DNA of 64,000 nt from the NCBI GenBank assembly GCA_913056235.1, contig CAJXMW010000007.1, positions 62,001 to 126,000 of the forward strand, in the 5' to 3' direction. A program made the translations under genes and the position numbers. This document shows positions 52,187-61,514 of the stretch, in pieces. This DNA comes from an uncultured Fodinibius sp. Lineage in GTDB: Bacteria; Bacteroidota; Rhodothermia; Balneolales; Balneolaceae. Below the pieces are notes generated by a model. It did not search any database and was not told the origin of the DNA. It saw nothing but the letters and a program-made list of their open reading frames with translations. Position 1 is the stretch's first letter, and every line of letters starts with the position of its first letter.

Positions 52187-53803
52187 TTATAAACCAATAC
52201 TTGATTTCAACCCAGAGAGTAAGGATTTCCACCAGTAATTAAAAACTGACTTTGTGGAATCACGTTTAAAATCGACCGTACCGGCACGGGGATCATCGCC
52301 GGTATTGCTTGAATTAACCTTAAACGTATTGGCCAGTAGCGATTTCAGCTTGTTGCCAAAATTCTCTTCGCTAGATTCTTTATTGAGCAGTGAAATTTTC
52401 AAATTCTCATAGCGCAACATAACATTGCCGCTGGCATGCTTGTCGGTTAGTTCCATATTAAAATTCATGCCCAAAATCTGACCATCCTCAATGCGGACAA
52501 AGGCCAGTGGCACTAGGGCCTTGTTGAGTGAAGTCATATCCATCGGCTGCAGGCTGCCTTTGATGTGCTGCTGGTTGGTATTGCCGGGGAAACGGAATTG
52601 CGCTTGTAGCTTGGCCTGATCCATGATATTGGTTTCGGCCGTCAGCGTCATCGACTGCTGTTTATTGGTTTCTTCATTTATATTCGTCAGCGGATACAGA
52701 TTAGCTTGGAGATCAGTAAATGTTATGGATCCGGCTTCTTTTGCTTTGGGCACGCGTTCACTATAGCGAATGTTACCTTCTGAGATCGAGAGCGTATCAA
52801 TATTCAAGGGAAAAGGAATATTGCGAACCATCTGCTGTGGCAGCGGTGGTTGGTTGTTGGGTGGAAAGGGTGGTCGCTTGTCGCGATAAATATTAATATC
52901 CGGCTTTGTAATGTTGATGTTTTGAGCCTCAATACTTTCGCCGCGGTTTAATTTCAGGATATCTATTTGGTGACAGTTAATTTCATCTATCGCTACAGTA
53001 AAACGGTCGGTCTCGTAACCTGCTTTTTGAGCAAACTCATTCTTATTTAGTCGTGGCGTAAGTTTTATAGAGCGAATATTCATTTGCCGGGTGTCCGACG
53101 AAAAGTGCAGCTCGTTTGCGGATAGCTCGTAGAGCTCGTTGGCTGTTTTGATACGGATATCCCGAAAGACCGTAGTGATATCTTCAGCGGGTAGAATGCG
53201 TTTGTCTTTGATTAACGTGGAGTCGATGCTAAGGTTTTGGAGGAGGATATAGCTATCACGGAAGGAGAAATAAGGTTCTACGGGCAGATCCGGCTGGCTG
53301 TAGGTGGCGGAAAGGCCGCGGATTAACAGTCGGGGCACGGATACATTTTCGAGCATTTGGAGGGTGATTTCTGACAAGCGTTGCGAAAGATCGGTCAGCC
53401 TGCGTTTGTGATTTGTATCGTTTTGTTGTGAGGTCGCCGTGAAGTCGATGGACGGATTGACGACTTCGATTTCCCGAAATGCCAGCTCTCGGTTCCATAG
53501 CAGATTAAGAAAACCAATGCCACTCACATTAAGCGCATCAAGTGATGCTTGAAACTTAAAATCGACGGAATCCTCCCGTGTGGACATCTGCACATTCCGC
53601 ACATTTAGCTGGCGACCAAGTATTTCAAGGTCAAATTCGCCAATATCTATGGTATAGGTACTGTCGGTGGCGGTATTAAAGCGGTTGACCAGGATGGATT
53701 GCAAATGATCATTCAAAAAAAAGCTGAAATAAATTTGGATTCCCCCAACAGTAATAAGGGCTCCCACCAAGAGACCCAGCAGAATTTTTTGGTAGCGTTT
53801 CAT
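52187..53803 (-). CDS. AsmA/DUF748-like envelope protein
   Basis: A 538-residue protein with one N-terminal membrane helix (about 7-28, ILLGLLVGALITVGGIQIYF) and a long beta-rich external part. AsmA-like features are the early YTIDIGEFDLEILGRQLNVR and repeated short hydrophobic strands (INITKPDINIYRD; FTDLQANLYPLTN) plus a C-terminal helix (FNYWWKSLLSGLKSSIG). The family bridges membranes and may transport phospholipids or help outer-membrane protein assembly. The sequence is divergent, so this is a fold-level call. It is the first gene of a possible operon with the dehydratase and oxidase, though the functional link is unclear. Confidence 0.7.
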   Translation of the reverse strand: MKRYQKILLGLLVGALITVGGIQIYFSFFLNDHLQSILVNRFNTATDSTYTIDIGEFDLEILGRQLNVRNVQMSTREDSVDFKFQASLDALNVSGIGFLNLLWNRELAFREIEVVNPSIDFTATSQQNDTNHKRRLTDLSQRLSEITLQMLENVSVPRLLIRGLSATYSQPDLPVEPYFSFRDSYILLQNLSIDSTLIKDKRILPAEDITTVFRDIRIKTANELYELSANELHFSSDTRQMNIRSIKLTPRLNKNEFAQKAGYETDRFTVAIDEINCHQIDILKLNRGESIEAQNINITKPDINIYRDKRPPFPPNNQPPLPQQMVRNIPFPLNIDTLSISEGNIRYSERVPKAKEAGSITFTDLQANLYPLTNINEETNKQQSMTLTAETNIMDQAKLQAQFRFPGNTNQQHIKGSLQPMDMTSLNKALVPLAFVRIEDGQILGMNFNMELTDKHASGNVMLRYENLKISLLNKESSEENFGNKLKSLLANTFKVNSSNTGDDPRAGTVDFKRDSTKSVFNYWWKSLLSGLKSSIGL

Positions 53804-54072
53804 CGATGAAGCTATTAAGTCAAAAATGGATAAAAAATAAAATCTCGCTCAATACACAGATTTTAAAATAGGATACTTCCCGGAAATAAAAAGGATTACA
53901 CAATAATTAAGGTAACTATGATTGTAGTAATTAGTTGCATGCAAAGAGTGTTCGATCACAGGAACAGGTTTTAAAGGTTTGCTTTTGTATGAAATGGATC
54001 AGCTGTTTTTGAGATCCTTTAATTCTAATATAGCAGATATCAAATCAACAATAAGGTTGACGGTGGAAGGAT

Positions 54073-54282
54073 ATGAATATGGTTCCGACCGGGTTACAAA
54101 GACTCAATGAAATTTTATTTGGCGGCTTAATTCCAAACTAAACATGTCTGGGTCAGGGTGGAGCCGGTTATGGCAAATCACTATTGGAGTAATATTTTTG
54201 GGAAGCGGTCGCAAAAAACGACGAGAAGGTCCCAAATATCTCCCTTGGAGAGCTAAAGAAAAGCATCTCCGGCTAATGTTGC
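54073..54282 (+). pseudogene. remnant of a second KaiC-like gene
   Basis: From ATG 54073 the frame encodes VPTGLQRLNEILFGGLIPN, then a TAA, then TCLGQGGAGYGKS in the same frame. This lines up with STGLEGLDEILHGG, LISNQAYLVQGG and GPGTGKS of the intact KaiC-like protein at 56480, with CAA turned into TAA and Walker A altered. A later piece in another frame, VPNISLGELKKSI (about 54226-54265), matches the intact VLYITLGESSENI. The rest of the gene is gone; a kinase remnant follows at once. Confidence 0.8.
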
Positions 54283-54458
54283 TATTTCGGGGCTATACTA
54301 TCATTGAGACGCTCATTAAACAGCTTGAAGCCACATTGAATATTGATACTCAAAGGGACTGTCTATTTCAATTACCTATCCGCGAAAGAAAGAAATTAGA
54401 GGATCAGCCAGTTCGCTGGTATAGTCTTCCAAGCTTAAAAGTGCGAATTCCCGTTTAA
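54283..54458 (+). pseudogene. remnant of a second histidine kinase C-terminus
   Basis: GYTIIETLIKQLEATLNID (about 54292-54347) is nearly the same as GFTIIETLVKQLQADIDVS at the end of the kinase at 57930-61277, followed by a decayed tail with LFQLPIRERKK. It abuts the KaiC remnant, so a deletion removed the end of one gene and nearly all of the next while keeping the same order (KaiC, then kinase) as the intact pair. Confidence 0.75.
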
Positions 54459-54626
54459 TCTTACTTTTAATGGTCTTTACTTTTAAATAATAGTGTGTTC
54501 AAGACTGTATTGATAACGCTATCAAATATTCCAGTTGTTTAACAATCATTTCATTGAATGTATGAAATGGAACAAAATCTATTTATTGCCTTTAAAAGTA
54601 CCTTTGGAAGAAAAAGGGGAAAGCAT

Positions 54627-55283
54627 ATGAGCAGTATTCGCTTACTTATAGCAGACGACCACAAAATAGTTCGCGATGGTCTGCGGGCCTTGCTGGAAGA
54701 GATTTCAGATTTCACGGTAACGGCAGATGTAGCCGATGGATCGGAATTGTTGGAGCATTGCAAGAATCATCAGTCAGATTTGCCCGATATCATTCTCATG
54801 GACGTTAATATGCCTGAGGTAAATGGAATTGAAGCGTGTAAAATTATCAAAGACACTTACGATCAAGTGCAGGTATTGGCGTTGACTATGATGCAGGGAA
54901 AGGAACATATTCGTGATATGCTGCAGGCGGGTAGTAGTGGTTATGTGTGCAAAAATTCTGATATAAATGAGCTTGAGGATGCAATACGTACCGTTTATAG
55001 TGGCAACTACTACTTTAGCGATGAAGCTGCCTATTCGGTATTAAAGGATCTGACCTCAGATGAGGAAGCAAAAAAATCTAACAACAAAGAGCTTACCAAT
55101 CGGGAGCAAGAGGTACTGGAGCTTATTTGCCAGGAATTTACCAATCCCGAAATTGCCGACAAACTCTACATTAGCGTACGAACCGTGGATGCCCATCGAC
55201 GTCACCTGTTGCAAAAAACCGGTGCTCGCAATACGGCTGGGCTCGTTCGTTATGCCATGGAGCATCAACTACTGAATTCATAG
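54627..55283 (+). CDS. NarL/FixJ-family response regulator 1
   Basis: A 218-residue regulator. Receiver (1-125) with Asp10/Asp11 (LIADDHKIVRDG), phosphoacceptor Asp59 in ILMDVNMPEVNG, Thr in LTMMQG and Lys in GYVCKNSD. LuxR-type helix-turn-helix (about 150-212) with LTNREQEVLELICQEFTNPE and RTVDAHRRHLLQKTGARN. Start ATG 54627 has GGGGA 7 bases upstream; the longer frame from 54558 adds 23 residues before the receiver and is unlikely. It lies after the kinase remnant and before a second regulator, and is the likely partner of the LOV-PAS kinase or of the lost one. Confidence 0.93.
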   Translation: MSSIRLLIADDHKIVRDGLRALLEEISDFTVTADVADGSELLEHCKNHQSDLPDIILMDVNMPEVNGIEACKIIKDTYDQVQVLALTMMQGKEHIRDMLQAGSSGYVCKNSDINELEDAIRTVYSGNYYFSDEAAYSVLKDLTSDEEAKKSNNKELTNREQEVLELICQEFTNPEIADKLYISVRTVDAHRRHLLQKTGARNTAGLVRYAMEHQLLNS

Positions 55284-55291
55284 CGATACTG

Positions 55292-55335
55292 GGTGAATTG
55301 CCTATATCCAAAATAGGTGAATTGACCTATATACA
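55292..55335. repeat. tandem direct repeat upstream of regulator 2
   Basis: GGTGAATTGCCTATATCCA (55292-55310) is repeated as GGTGAATTGACCTATATACA (55316-55335), 24 bases apart, about two helical turns. Between and overlapping them is CCTATATCCAAAATAGG, which recurs in similar form at 56313. A candidate regulator-binding region. Confidence 0.55.
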
Positions 55336-55485
55336 TATTGTCTGAAATCATGTATCCTTATCTAACAATATTTCAGGCTGATATGTAGGAATATTGGTTT
55401 ATAATCAAGCCCTTCTCGGCACACACTGTATACATATTGCAATTACAACAATCTGAATAGTTTTAAAAGGTTAGGCGGTTAAGTA

Positions 55486-56118
55486 ATGGAATCAGTGAAT
55501 ATACTGATAGCTATAGAGTATCAAATTGTGAGAGATGGAATTAAAAAAATACTACATGATGCTCCTGATATTGCCGTCGCAGGTTGTGCCAAAAATATTG
55601 ATGAGCTCATGGAGTTGCCTTTTGAGGATGGAAATATTCTTGTTTTAGATTTGGATATGCCAAACCTTGAGAATTCGCTGACTGTGCCAGAATTGGCCGA
55701 AAACTACAACGAGCTGAGCATCCTTGGCATCAGTGACAATGAAAATCCCTTTAGACTAAAACAGTTTATGCAGTCTGGGGGAGCAGGATATTTACTTAAA
55801 AAGCGGAGCGCCGAGGAGTTGATTGACGCCATTAAACAGATTTATGATGGGGGTAGATATTTATGTGATAAGGCTTTAAGCCTGCTCGTTAAGGCCGATC
55901 ACAGCAATAAAACGACTGTCCTTGACCTGACGGAACGCGAAGTGGAAGTGTTGGTACTTATCTGTCAAGAGCTTACCAATCGTGAAATTGCCGACAAGCT
56001 TGGAATCAGCGTTCGAACCGTAGATGCGCACCGTCGGAATATGCTTCAAAAAACGGGTGCAAAAAATACAGCGGGTCTGGTTAAATATGCAATAAAGCAT
56101 CATATATTTAGTCCTTAA
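55486..56118 (+). CDS. atypical NarL-type response regulator 2
   Basis: A 210-residue paralogue of the regulator at 54627; the DNA-binding domain is very close (LTEREVEVLVLICQELTNRE; RTVDAHRRNMLQKTGAKN). The receiver differs: the acidic pair Asp-Asp is Ile10-Glu11 (ILIAIEYQIVRDG), while the phosphoacceptor Asp55 (LVLDLDMPNLE), the Ser (LGISDN) and Lys (GYLLKKRS) remain. Loss of one Mg2+ ligand suggests weak or no phosphorylation, so it may act constitutively, bind another signal or tune regulator 1. Start ATG 55486. Upstream lies the direct repeat at 55292-55335. Confidence 0.92.
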   Translation: MESVNILIAIEYQIVRDGIKKILHDAPDIAVAGCAKNIDELMELPFEDGNILVLDLDMPNLENSLTVPELAENYNELSILGISDNENPFRLKQFMQSGGAGYLLKKRSAEELIDAIKQIYDGGRYLCDKALSLLVKADHSNKTTVLDLTEREVEVLVLICQELTNREIADKLGISVRTVDAHRRNMLQKTGAKNTAGLVKYAIKHHIFSP

Positions 56119-56312
56119 AACCATTCTCAAGATGGAGAAGCCAACCTTTACTTTCGCTCTCGTTGATTTGCCGTTCATAACTACAAGTAGGATAAACTGA
56201 TACACCCTTTGCTGGATGCCGGTGTTAATCATGACGTTCACATCAATTCGTATATTATGATCTTTTGGATATTGTAAAGCTCTTCCTTTGGTAACCCACT
56301 CCGTTAAAATAC

Positions 56313-56330
56313 CTAAATTTCAAAATAGGC
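56313..56330. promoter_or_regulatory. CCTA-N-AAAATAGG motif upstream of the KaiC-like gene
   Basis: CCTAAATTTCAAAATAGG is near-identical to CCTATATCCAAAATAGG at 55301-55317; both are imperfect dyads and both lie 150-185 bases before a gene of this locus. The rest of 56119-56479 (361 bases) holds no recognisable gene. Possibly a shared operator; function inferred. Confidence 0.4.
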
Positions 56331-56479
56331 TTTTTACGTCATTCTTATCGTAATATAGCTGTGTATATTCCAATTCATAATTTCAGCTTTTGAGCGGAAA
56401 TACTAGCCGTTCTACTCACATCGTTATAAAGGGTATTACCTAATTTGTCATTTCCACAATTAAGATCAGCACCTAGTAA

Positions 56480-57907
56480 ATGGGAAAAATATCTACCGGC
56501 TTAGAAGGTTTGGACGAAATTCTTCATGGTGGCCTAATTTCTAACCAGGCTTATTTGGTTCAGGGAGGTCCGGGTACGGGTAAATCAACCTTTGGGCTCC
56601 ATTTTATGAGCGAGGGTATTCGCAACGGTGATAATGTGCTATATATCACGCTGGGTGAGTCCAGCGAAAACATCAAGAAGAATGCCGCTCGCATGGATAT
56701 TGACATTACCGGGTTGGATTTCCTCGATTTAAGTCCCCGGGAAAACTTGTATCAGAATTCGAACGCCTACAATGTATTTTCAGCCGCCGAAGTAGAGCAG
56801 GGGCCTATTATGGATGCTATCATTGAGGCCGTGGAGAAGCATCAGCCCGATCGGGTGTTGGTGGATTCTATAACGATGCTGCGCTTTTTGCACCAGGATC
56901 CCTTTCAGATGCGCAAGATGGCGCTGTCGTTTATTAATCATATTACAAGCCGAAACGCCACGCTGATGCTGATTTCAGAATCGGCTTCGAGTTCGGCCGA
57001 AAAAGATGCCACTTTCTGGGTAGATGGAATTATTGAGGTTGATAACGACTCGGCCTGGCGAAAAGTAGCGGTAACAAAATACCGAGGTTCCGATTATGAA
57101 TCCGGTCCCCATGCTTTCAAGATTACTGGTCAGGGAATCACTGTTTACCCGCAACTACGTCCCAATGAATACAACCGACAATTTGAACAAGAGGTGCTCT
57201 CCTCTGGCATTGACGAGATGGATGATCTGCTGCACGGGGGCATTGAAAAAGGGACCGTCAGCCTGATTGTGGGAGCTACCGGTGTGGGCAAAACCAATCT
57301 TGGGTTACAGTTTTTAAAAGAAGCCGCATCCAGAAATGAACGTTCGGCACTTTATACTTTTGAAGAATCCCGCGAGTTGATCTTGAAACGATCCCAAATG
57401 GTCAATATTCCTGTTGATGAAATGATTGAGGTGGGCAACCTGAAAATCAAACCGGTCGAACCACTTTCTTATTCCCCGGATGAGTTTTCTGCAATGGTAC
57501 GTCGGGATGTGGAAGAAAATGATACGCGCATGGTTATGATCGATTCTATCGGGGGCTACGACTTGGCCGTGCGTGACGAAAATATCCTGGAGCGCCTGCA
57601 TGCGCTTACGGTTTATTTGCAAAATATGGGCGTTACGACATTCCTGATTAATGAATCACAGGATGTGACCGGCCGTTTTTCGGCAACGGAGATGAATGCA
57701 AGCTACCTGGCCGATAATATTTTATTCCTTCGTTACCTGGAGATTAACGGTGAACTCCGAAAAGCCATCGGGGTATTAAAAAAACGGCTAAGTGATTTTG
57801 AGAAAAGTATTCGGGAATATGAGATTACTTCTGAAGGCATAAAGGTTGGCAAACCACTGGAGAACATGCGGGGCATATTAAGCGGGAATCCCGAAATTAT
57901 AGATTAA
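56480..57907 (+). CDS. KaiC-like double-RecA ATPase
   Basis: A 475-residue protein of the KaiC family with two RecA-type domains. Domain 1 (about 1-235): Walker A QGGPGTGKST (Lys35), catalytic-type Glu in ITLGESSENI, Walker B-like RVLVDSITMLRFL. Domain 2 (about 240-475): Walker A GATGVGKTN (Lys271), YTFEESRELIL with paired Glu, and RMVMIDSIGGYDL. It is close to KaiC in length but there are no kaiA or kaiB genes here, so it belongs to the widespread KaiC-like group that is often next to sensor kinases. It is likely a cytoplasmic ATPase/autokinase signalling hub. The LOV-PAS kinase starts 22 bases after its stop and is almost surely co-transcribed. Confidence 0.93.
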   Translation: MGKISTGLEGLDEILHGGLISNQAYLVQGGPGTGKSTFGLHFMSEGIRNGDNVLYITLGESSENIKKNAARMDIDITGLDFLDLSPRENLYQNSNAYNVFSAAEVEQGPIMDAIIEAVEKHQPDRVLVDSITMLRFLHQDPFQMRKMALSFINHITSRNATLMLISESASSSAEKDATFWVDGIIEVDNDSAWRKVAVTKYRGSDYESGPHAFKITGQGITVYPQLRPNEYNRQFEQEVLSSGIDEMDDLLHGGIEKGTVSLIVGATGVGKTNLGLQFLKEAASRNERSALYTFEESRELILKRSQMVNIPVDEMIEVGNLKIKPVEPLSYSPDEFSAMVRRDVEENDTRMVMIDSIGGYDLAVRDENILERLHALTVYLQNMGVTTFLINESQDVTGRFSATEMNASYLADNILFLRYLEINGELRKAIGVLKKRLSDFEKSIREYEITSEGIKVGKPLENMRGILSGNPEIID

Positions 57908-57929
57908 CGAGTTTATAAGTCCTGTATTG

Positions 57930-60900
57930 ATGACAAATGTATTAGCAAATAATGATTCCTTTCTACTTGAAGGTCGTAAACCGGTGGTTCTCCTGTGGAT
58001 ACAGAATGCCCAGGATCGCCGACTGATAAAGAAGTACCTGTCTGACCAATGGGTTATTAATGTTGGCGATAACGGTATTGCAAATAAAGACTTTGATCTC
58101 TGTATCCTTGATGAACAGTCGTTTGATGAGAACAAGGAATATCTCCAGCAGGTGAAAGAAGAGGCTGCACCAATATTTCTGCCTTACCTCTTGTTGTCGC
58201 CAAGCCAGCAAACGGTTAGAATGAAGCCAGATATTCTGGATTTTGCCGATGATGTGGTCTATATCCCTGCATCTAAAAAACTGCTGAAGACGCGAATTAA
58301 CATGCTGCTTAGACAGCGTGAGTACTCGCTTGAGCTCGAGGCAAAAAACCGGCAACTAAAAGAAAAAAATGACAAGCTTAGGGTATTTGAACAGGCCATT
58401 GATTCTACCAAAGATGGAGTTTTAATTACTGACCTCAGTGAGGAAAATAATCCCATCATATATTGTAATGAGGGATTTGAACGTCTTACAGGTTACTCCC
58501 AGGAAGATGTAATAGGACACAACTGTCGCTTTTTGCAGGGTGATGACCGTGATCAGGCAGCCCGTCAAGAAATACGATCTATTATAGAAAACAGGGAAAA
58601 TGGACAGGTAAGACTGCGTAACTATCGCAGGGATGGTACAATGTTCTGGAACGAACTGAGCTTGGCGCCCATCAATAATGAAGGTAGAGGAGGTGATTTT
58701 TTTGTCGGTGTACTGCGGGATGTAACTGAGCTGGTTGAAACACAGCAACAATTGCAGGAAGAAAAAGAGCGCTATCGCCTGATTGCCGAAAATGCCACAG
58801 ATATGATATCCCTACATGCTCCGGACGGCACCTACCTGTATGCATCACCGGCTTCTCAAGATTTAATAGGATGTGAGCCTGAGGAGTTAGTAGGACAAAA
58901 TGCCTATGATAATATGCATCCCGAGGATAGAGAACGGATTTTAAACGAAAACGATATACAGTTTGCCAAGGAATCTGTCGTCCGTTGGACTTTCCGCAAG
59001 CAGACCAAAGATCAGGGTTACAAATGGGTGGAAGCAACCATGCGGCCCATACGGGATGACAATGGAGAAGTTATCGAGATTCAGGCTAGCACGCGTGATA
59101 TTTCGGCCCGCAAAGAATACGAGCGTAAGCTCGAAGAAGAAAAAGATTTTATTAATGCATCTATTGAAAGCTTACCTGAACTCTTTTTCTTGATAGACGA
59201 GAACCAGAATTTTGTAAAGTGGAACAATATTGAACAGGAGCTTGGCTATACGGACGAGGATGTTCAGGATATGCACCCGCTGGATTTTTACCGGGAAGAA
59301 GATCACGAATTTATCACTTCTAAAATCAACAAAGCCTTTACAAGTGGTAATGCCGAGGCAGAAGTGCAAATGCAGGCAAAAAATGGAGAGTTGATTCCAT
59401 ATTATATCAAAGCCAAACACTTTAATCGGGGAGATGAAAATTACATTGTTGGCTCATGTATCAATCTGTCGGATATTAAAGAAGCCCAATATGAGCTGGA
59501 GCAGCACCGACAGTTGCTGGATGCTATTATCAACCAGACGAAATCACTTATCTATTTAAAGGATGAAGATCGAAAATACAGGCTGGTTAACGACAGCTAC
59601 CTGGAGTTCTATAATTTAAAACGGGAAGAAGTTCTTGGTAAAACAGACCTTGAAGTTCACGGCAAAGAGTTCTTAGACCATGTAGGTGAAACCGATTACC
59701 GGGTGCTCAAGGCTGATCAAGCATCTGAGATTGAGGAAATGAGATTTAATGGTGACGGTGAAAGACGAATTTATCATACCATCAAATACCCTCTAAAAGG
59801 TGTACCCGGTTTTGAAAATTGTATGTGTGGTATTTCAACGGATATCACCGATCTTAAACAAGCGACTCAGCAACTACAAGAGCGTATTAAAGAATTGCGT
59901 TGCCTCTTTAATGTATCCAAGCTTACCGAGCACCATAGCAACATCGCTGAGCTACTCGACGAGGCCGTAACGTATTTGCCCGATGGAATGCGGTATCCCG
60001 AAATTACCCAAGCGGCTATCGAGTTTGACGGTGATATCTATCAAACGAAAGGTTATCGGGAGACAGATTGGATGTTGTCCTCCAGAAGTGTCAGAGAAGA
60101 AGGTAAGTCTGTTCACGCACATATAGCTTATACAGAAAACAAGACAAATTTGAATGAAGCTCCATTTTCGGAAGAAGAGAAGCAATTGATTGATGGCATT
60201 GTGGAGACGCTTTCATCTCAAATTGATCGCATTTATGCGCGAGAAAAACTCAAGGAAAGCCAAAAGCGGTGGAAGGGACTTGTCGAAAACGATCCCGACC
60301 TCATACAAACCCTAAAACGTGATGGTACTATTATATTTATTAACCAATCGGGGGCAAGTATTTTGGGTTTCGATACCCCGAAAGAGGTGATTGGCAAAAA
60401 CTATCTTGATCTGATAGAAGTGGATGACGAAGGTGCTCAACTTACCCAATCACGGATAGAGCAGGTTATAAATGGCAAAAAAATTCCCGCCCAAATTTAT
60501 AAAATAAAGGCCGTCAACGATAGACAATTATATTTAGAATCTCAGGCAGTACCCATAACGCTGGACACAGGCGAACCAGGAATTCAGCAGGTAGCGCAGG
60601 ATGTGACCGATCGTATTATGTACGAGGAGGAGCTGAAGCAGTCGTTAAAAGAGAAGGAGACCCTGCTACAGGAAATTCATCACCGGGTCAAAAACAACTT
60701 GGCTGTGGTATCGGGTATGATGGAGCTGCAGACGTTCAATACTGAAAATAAAGAAGTTAAAAGTCTGCTTTCGGACAGCACGAATCGGATCAAGACGATG
60801 GCCTTGATTCACGAGAAGCTGTATCAATCCGAGTCGCTTTCGGAAATTAATTTCGGCTCGTATATCCGTGATTTGGTGACCAGCATTGAAAAAATATCGC

Positions 60901-61277
60901 CTGATGATAATATCAGCCTAGAGTTCGATTGCGATGCTTTTAGCCTCAATATCAACCAAGCGGTGCCTACGGCTCTTATTGTAAATGAGATTATATTAAA
61001 TGCTTATGAGCACGCTTTTGAAGAGGGGGAAAGGGGACATATTAAGATCTCGATGAAGCAGGAGCAAGGCCAGATTACGGTTTGTATCCGTGACAATGGG
61101 AGAGGTTTGTCAAGTGATTTTAACCATCAGAAAAATGATTCAATCGGTTTCACCATTATTGAAACTCTTGTTAAGCAGCTCCAGGCTGACATTGATGTCA
61201 GCAGTGAAGAGGGACTGTCGATTATCTTTTCTTTTGAAAAGCAGGATATCAAGGGATCTTCCAGCGCGCTCATCTAA
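57930..61277 (+). CDS. LOV/multi-PAS sensor histidine kinase (HisKA_2 type)
   Basis: A 1115-residue cytoplasmic kinase without membrane helices. The N-terminal ~125 residues resemble a receiver without the phosphoacceptor Asp. A short coiled coil leads to PAS 1 (about 155-270), which carries the LOV flavin motif GHNCRFLQGDD with the photoactive Cys199, followed by NYRRDGTMFWNELSLAPI and GVLRDVTE, as in blue-light receptors. PAS 2-4 follow (about 280-405, 405-525, 530-655), then a GAF-like segment (about 660-785) and PAS 5 (about 790-905). The kinase part has phosphoacceptor His918 (EIHHRVKNNLAVV), N-box NEIILNAYEHAF, G-box RDNGRGLS and IGFTIIETL. Start ATG 57930; a TTG just before is unlikely. 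It should phosphorylate regulators at 54627/55486. Confidence 0.92.
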   Translation: MTNVLANNDSFLLEGRKPVVLLWIQNAQDRRLIKKYLSDQWVINVGDNGIANKDFDLCILDEQSFDENKEYLQQVKEEAAPIFLPYLLLSPSQQTVRMKPDILDFADDVVYIPASKKLLKTRINMLLRQREYSLELEAKNRQLKEKNDKLRVFEQAIDSTKDGVLITDLSEENNPIIYCNEGFERLTGYSQEDVIGHNCRFLQGDDRDQAARQEIRSIIENRENGQVRLRNYRRDGTMFWNELSLAPINNEGRGGDFFVGVLRDVTELVETQQQLQEEKERYRLIAENATDMISLHAPDGTYLYASPASQDLIGCEPEELVGQNAYDNMHPEDRERILNENDIQFAKESVVRWTFRKQTKDQGYKWVEATMRPIRDDNGEVIEIQASTRDISARKEYERKLEEEKDFINASIESLPELFFLIDENQNFVKWNNIEQELGYTDEDVQDMHPLDFYREEDHEFITSKINKAFTSGNAEAEVQMQAKNGELIPYYIKAKHFNRGDENYIVGSCINLSDIKEAQYELEQHRQLLDAIINQTKSLIYLKDEDRKYRLVNDSYLEFYNLKREEVLGKTDLEVHGKEFLDHVGETDYRVLKADQASEIEEMRFNGDGERRIYHTIKYPLKGVPGFENCMCGISTDITDLKQATQQLQERIKELRCLFNVSKLTEHHSNIAELLDEAVTYLPDGMRYPEITQAAIEFDGDIYQTKGYRETDWMLSSRSVREEGKSVHAHIAYTENKTNLNEAPFSEEEKQLIDGIVETLSSQIDRIYAREKLKESQKRWKGLVENDPDLIQTLKRDGTIIFINQSGASILGFDTPKEVIGKNYLDLIEVDDEGAQLTQSRIEQVINGKKIPAQIYKIKAVNDRQLYLESQAVPITLDTGEPGIQQVAQDVTDRIMYEEELKQSLKEKETLLQEIHHRVKNNLAVVSGMMELQTFNTENKEVKSLLSDSTNRIKTMALIHEKLYQSESLSEINFGSYIRDLVTSIEKISPDDNISLEFDCDAFSLNINQAVPTALIVNEIILNAYEHAFEEGERGHIKISMKQEQGQITVCIRDNGRGLSSDFNHQKNDSIGFTIIETLVKQLQADIDVSSEEGLSIIFSFEKQDIKGSSSALI

Positions 61278-61514
61278 ACAGGCTGGCACTGTGGTTATAC
61301 GGCTTCTTTTGATTCCTGTCTTTGGCGTTCTGGCTGCAAAGGCTCAAAATTGAAACTAATATAAGCTATGAAGGAATAGCACTCCTGAATAGCTTCAGTT
61401 GAATCGACTAAACGCCCATTAAGCCAGTTTTTGAGCTAGATTGTGCCATTTCAAAAGGCGCGAAGCGAAATCTTTATTCCCATTACAGTTTTTTATCCCA
61501 ACTTCGAGGGCTTA

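Noticed and set aside
53804-54072. Possible promoter or RNA gene before the KaiC remnant
   Set aside because: No hairpin, tRNA pattern or consensus promoter could be defended; left as noncoding.
54144-54458. 104-codon open frame that looks like a small gene
   Set aside because: Only its second half resembles a protein (a kinase end); the first half is an out-of-frame KaiC remnant. It is part of a pseudogene.
56480-57907. True circadian KaiC
   Set aside because: No kaiA or kaiB is present and the neighbours are a kinase and regulators, so a KaiC-like signalling ATPase is the safer call.
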